Source: a virus
IMG/VR virus record: IMGVR_UViG_3300036652_000907
Location: 1-31,282 of that record
Length of the DNA: 31,282 nucleotides
Reading direction: 5' to 3' (one strand)
Position numbers and translations under genes: made by a program. Shown piece after piece: positions 29,415 through 31,282 of the stretch; the first letter of the stretch is position 1; the number at the start of each line of letters is the position of its first letter. The notes beneath the pieces were generated by a model. The model searched no databases and was not told where the DNA came from. It saw only the letters and a list, made by a program, of their open reading frames with translations.

Positions 29415-31282
29415 CTAGCTCCCCACATTCTGTGTCATGGTAGCAGTGCCAATGCTGACCAATCGCCACAACGCCACCCCAGGGATAATACCGATCATTG
29501 ATGATGAGGCTCCAGCGGTGCCAGATCCCTGCACCGTATCCGCACCTTCTACGCTAGAACCTGCTCCCTGTAGGGGTACCCCTCCAACACCTGCCACTAC
29601 ATCTGCTGATTCAAGGATGGCTGCCGCCCCTGAGACACTCCCTACCCCCACCCCCGAAACGGTATCGGGGGAATCACCTAGTGCTCCGGCCCCTGCAGTT
29701 TTAAGTGTTCCACTACCCGAGGCTACATCCGCTGCTTCAGTCGCTGCCCCAACCCCTCCTGATCCCGCACCTCCCGTCCCCGTCACGATATCCGCAGTCT
29801 CAACCTCAGCTCCGCTGCCGGCCGTTACCAAAATACCAGCCCCACTGGCTTGATCTGCTCCTTCGGCAATCGTACCTGACCCCAGGTCAGTAATCCCTCC
29901 GACGCCAGCTACCGTATCAGCTGCTTCAGTGGATTCTCCAAATCCACCAGATCCCGCCAAACCGATACCCGAAGAAACATCCGTTCCTTCTGAAATACTG
30001 CCACTCCCCGCAACCGATACCGTCCCAGCCCCGGCCACGGTATCGTGGGCTTCGCTAATCGCCGCTGTTCCTGTGCTAGAACCTTGTCCTGTTCCCGAAA
30101 CCGTATCGGCAGAATCAGTGACCACTCCTGATCCCGCAACAGCTACCCCTCCGATTCCAACTGCCACATCAGCACTTTCCGTCACTCCTCCTGTAGCAGT
30201 AGCCGACGTCACCCCCGTCCCGGTAACGATTTCCGCCCCTTCACCAAGGGCCGCTGAGCCGCTAACAGACTCCCCCCCACTACCGCCAACAGTATCAGAA
30301 CTTTCGGAATCTGTTCCCGTACCACTCGTAGCGAGCGCTCCCATCCCAGCTACAGTATCTGGTGCCTCTACAACTAACCCGGCACCCTGCACCATCGGGA
30401 CTACGTCGGTAGAGAGATAACGACGGACGAAGGTCTGCTGCCAATCAGGACTAATCCCAGGACCTCTAAACCGTCGCCACGTCTGCGGCACAAGTAATGC
30501 TGTCCCGCTACCCGAAACGGTATCGGAGCTTTCCGTCAGGGCGCCGCTACCTCCCGTCATCAGTGCGCCTAGTCCGGAGACTACATCCGCATTTTCATTA
30601 TCTGCGCCGACCCCAACAACCGACACTGTCCCTGAACCTGCTACTACATCAGCCGGTTCAACCATAGCCCCCGTAGCTCCGGAACTTTCTGTACCTGTCC
30701 CTATTACCGTATCGGCGGCTTCCGCCAGAGTCGCCGACCCTGAAGTAGCCTCCGTACCTGCCCCCGATACCTGATCCGCTCCTTCGTTGACCGTCCCTGA
30801 CGCCGAAGATTTCAAGCTTCCACTACCGGTTACAACATCGTGCGCCTCGGCAGGAGCACCGGTTCCGGCTACCGAGGTGGCTCCTGAACCGGATACGGTA
30901 TCGTTATTTTCCTGCGGGCTTCCAGAGCCGGAAGCGCCAGCGGCGCCAGATCCGGAAACGGTGTCATGGCTCTCCGTAGCCGCCCCCGATCCAGAAGCTG
31001 CGAGAGCGCCAGAGCCGGAAACCGTGTCGTGTGGCTCGGTAATCGACGCTGAGCCGGACGTTGACAACCCCCCAGCCCCAGAAACGGTATCAGCGGGCTG
31101 CGCAATGGCCGCTGAGCCACTGGCTCCAGAGGAAGTAGGCGTCAGCAGCCACTGGAATACAACGTAGTTATCGGCGCCTACGCTCGTCGTGAACTGCGGG
31201 GTAATCGAAGCGCCAGCCCCGGCATACTCCGCCCAGCAGAAGCCGCCGGAGAACCCCCCTTGCGTGTTTCCTCGGTTGGTCC
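29415..31282 (-). CDS. Fibre-like virion protein with 24 repeats of 21 residues (5' end outside the window)
   Basis: At least 621 residues; the frame stays open to the right edge, so the true start lies beyond it (a TTG at 31067 is internal to a repeat). Visible order: a 54-residue piece with GGFCWAEYAGAG and VVFQWLLTPTSSG, similar to the edge of lectin-like domains; 10 units of 21 residues; a 34-residue non-repeat block rich in W, R and F (TWRRFRGPGISPDWQQTF); 14 more units; and a 29-residue tail. Each unit follows GxGxxxExxDTVxGxGxxxx plus one residue. The regular Gly/Ser/Asp-Thr-Val pattern suggests a beta-solenoid or extended fibre. The place before connector genes suggests a head fibre or decoration protein; this is inference. 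Confidence 0.85.
   Translation of the reverse strand, partial: TNRGNTQGGFSGGFCWAEYAGAGASITPQFTTSVGADNYVVFQWLLTPTSSGASGSAAIAQPADTVSGAGGLSTSGSASITEPHDTVSGSGALAASGSGAATESHDTVSGSGAAGASGSGSPQENNDTVSGSGATSVAGTGAPAEAHDVVTGSGSLKSSASGTVNEGADQVSGAGTEATSGSATLAEAADTVIGTGTESSGATGAMVEPADVVAGSGTVSVVGVGADNENADVVSGLGALMTGGSGALTESSDTVSGSGTALLVPQTWRRFRGPGISPDWQQTFVRRYLSTDVVPMVQGAGLVVEAPDTVAGMGALATSGTGTDSESSDTVGGSGGESVSGSAALGEGAEIVTGTGVTSATATGGVTESADVAVGIGGVAVAGSGVVTDSADTVSGTGQGSSTGTAAISEAHDTVAGAGTVSVAGSGSISEGTDVSSGIGLAGSGGFGESTEAADTVAGVGGITDLGSGTIAEGADQASGAGILVTAGSGAEVETADIVTGTGGAGSGGVGAATEAADVASGSGTLKTAGAGALGDSPDTVSGVGVGSVSGAAAILESADVVAGVGGVPLQGAGSSVEGADTVQGSGTAGASSSMIGIIPGVALWRLVSIGTATMTQNVGS
29505..31118 (-). 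repeat. 24 tandem 63-bp coding repeats with one 102-bp interruption
   Basis: Ten units fill 30489-31118, a 102-base non-repeat block fills 30387-30488, and fourteen units fill 29505-30386, with no indels between units. Units have diverged in DNA and protein except for the E..DTV and GxG core. Confidence 0.9.

Noticed and set aside
29505-31118. CRISPR-like array
   Set aside because: The 63-bp units have no constant repeat plus variable spacer pattern and are entirely coding.
29437-31167. Proline/serine/valine-rich plus-strand frames opposite the repeat protein
   Set aside because: They mirror the 63-bp repeats; the minus-strand frame is continuous to the window edge and has a ribosome-binding context with its neighbours.

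Overview
The window is a 31.3 kb piece of a tailed double-stranded DNA phage (or prophage) with a long non-contractile, siphovirus-type tail. Every convincing gene lies on the minus strand, so transcription runs from high to low coordinates. Genes are packed with 4-base stop/start overlaps (ATGA, GTGA), and both ends cut through a gene. The host is probably a Gram-negative bacterium: the phage encodes a lipobox lipoprotein, a signal-peptide beta-barrel-like protein and a CsrA homologue. No terminase, portal, capsid, integrase, repressor or tRNA gene is visible, so lifestyle cannot be decided here.

Read in transcription order, 31282 to 25548 carries a very repetitive fibre-like protein (24 units of 21 residues), an immunoglobulin-like small protein, head-tail connector and completion proteins, the tail terminator and the tail tube protein. 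Next come a hairpin terminator, the tail assembly chaperone pair joined by a programmed -1 frameshift (A-AAA-AAC), the tape measure protein and a run of tail-tip proteins. The run ends with a large J-like tip protein that carries DUF2793, BNR-like and LamG-like regions. Two further small or lectin-like structural proteins and a sulfotransferase-like protein follow.

10271 to 7631 is a host-takeover and lysis block: CsrA, a membrane coiled-coil protein, a GH24-type endolysin, a two-TM holin candidate overlapping a lipoprotein gene, a DUF1353 protein and a putative outer-membrane protein. 7561 to 1 is a replication and DNA-metabolism block: BRCT protein, ParB-fold protein, small acidic protein, AAA+ ATPase, unknown protein, helix-turn-helix initiator, degenerate DnaC-like loader, DnaB-like helicase, two tiny genes, coiled-coil protein, zinc-ribbon protein and the start of a primase-like gene.

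Two sequence systems stand out. Three sigma70-type promoters share the identical 13-mer TTGACAAACGCTA with an exact 17-base spacer, and they head the three replication sub-operons. A perfect 14-bp palindrome, TGCAATTAATTGCA, occurs four times (plus one single-mismatch copy); three of the perfect copies sit exactly at gene junctions. Neither is explained by the coding content. All functional names come from reading motifs by eye; no database search was run.
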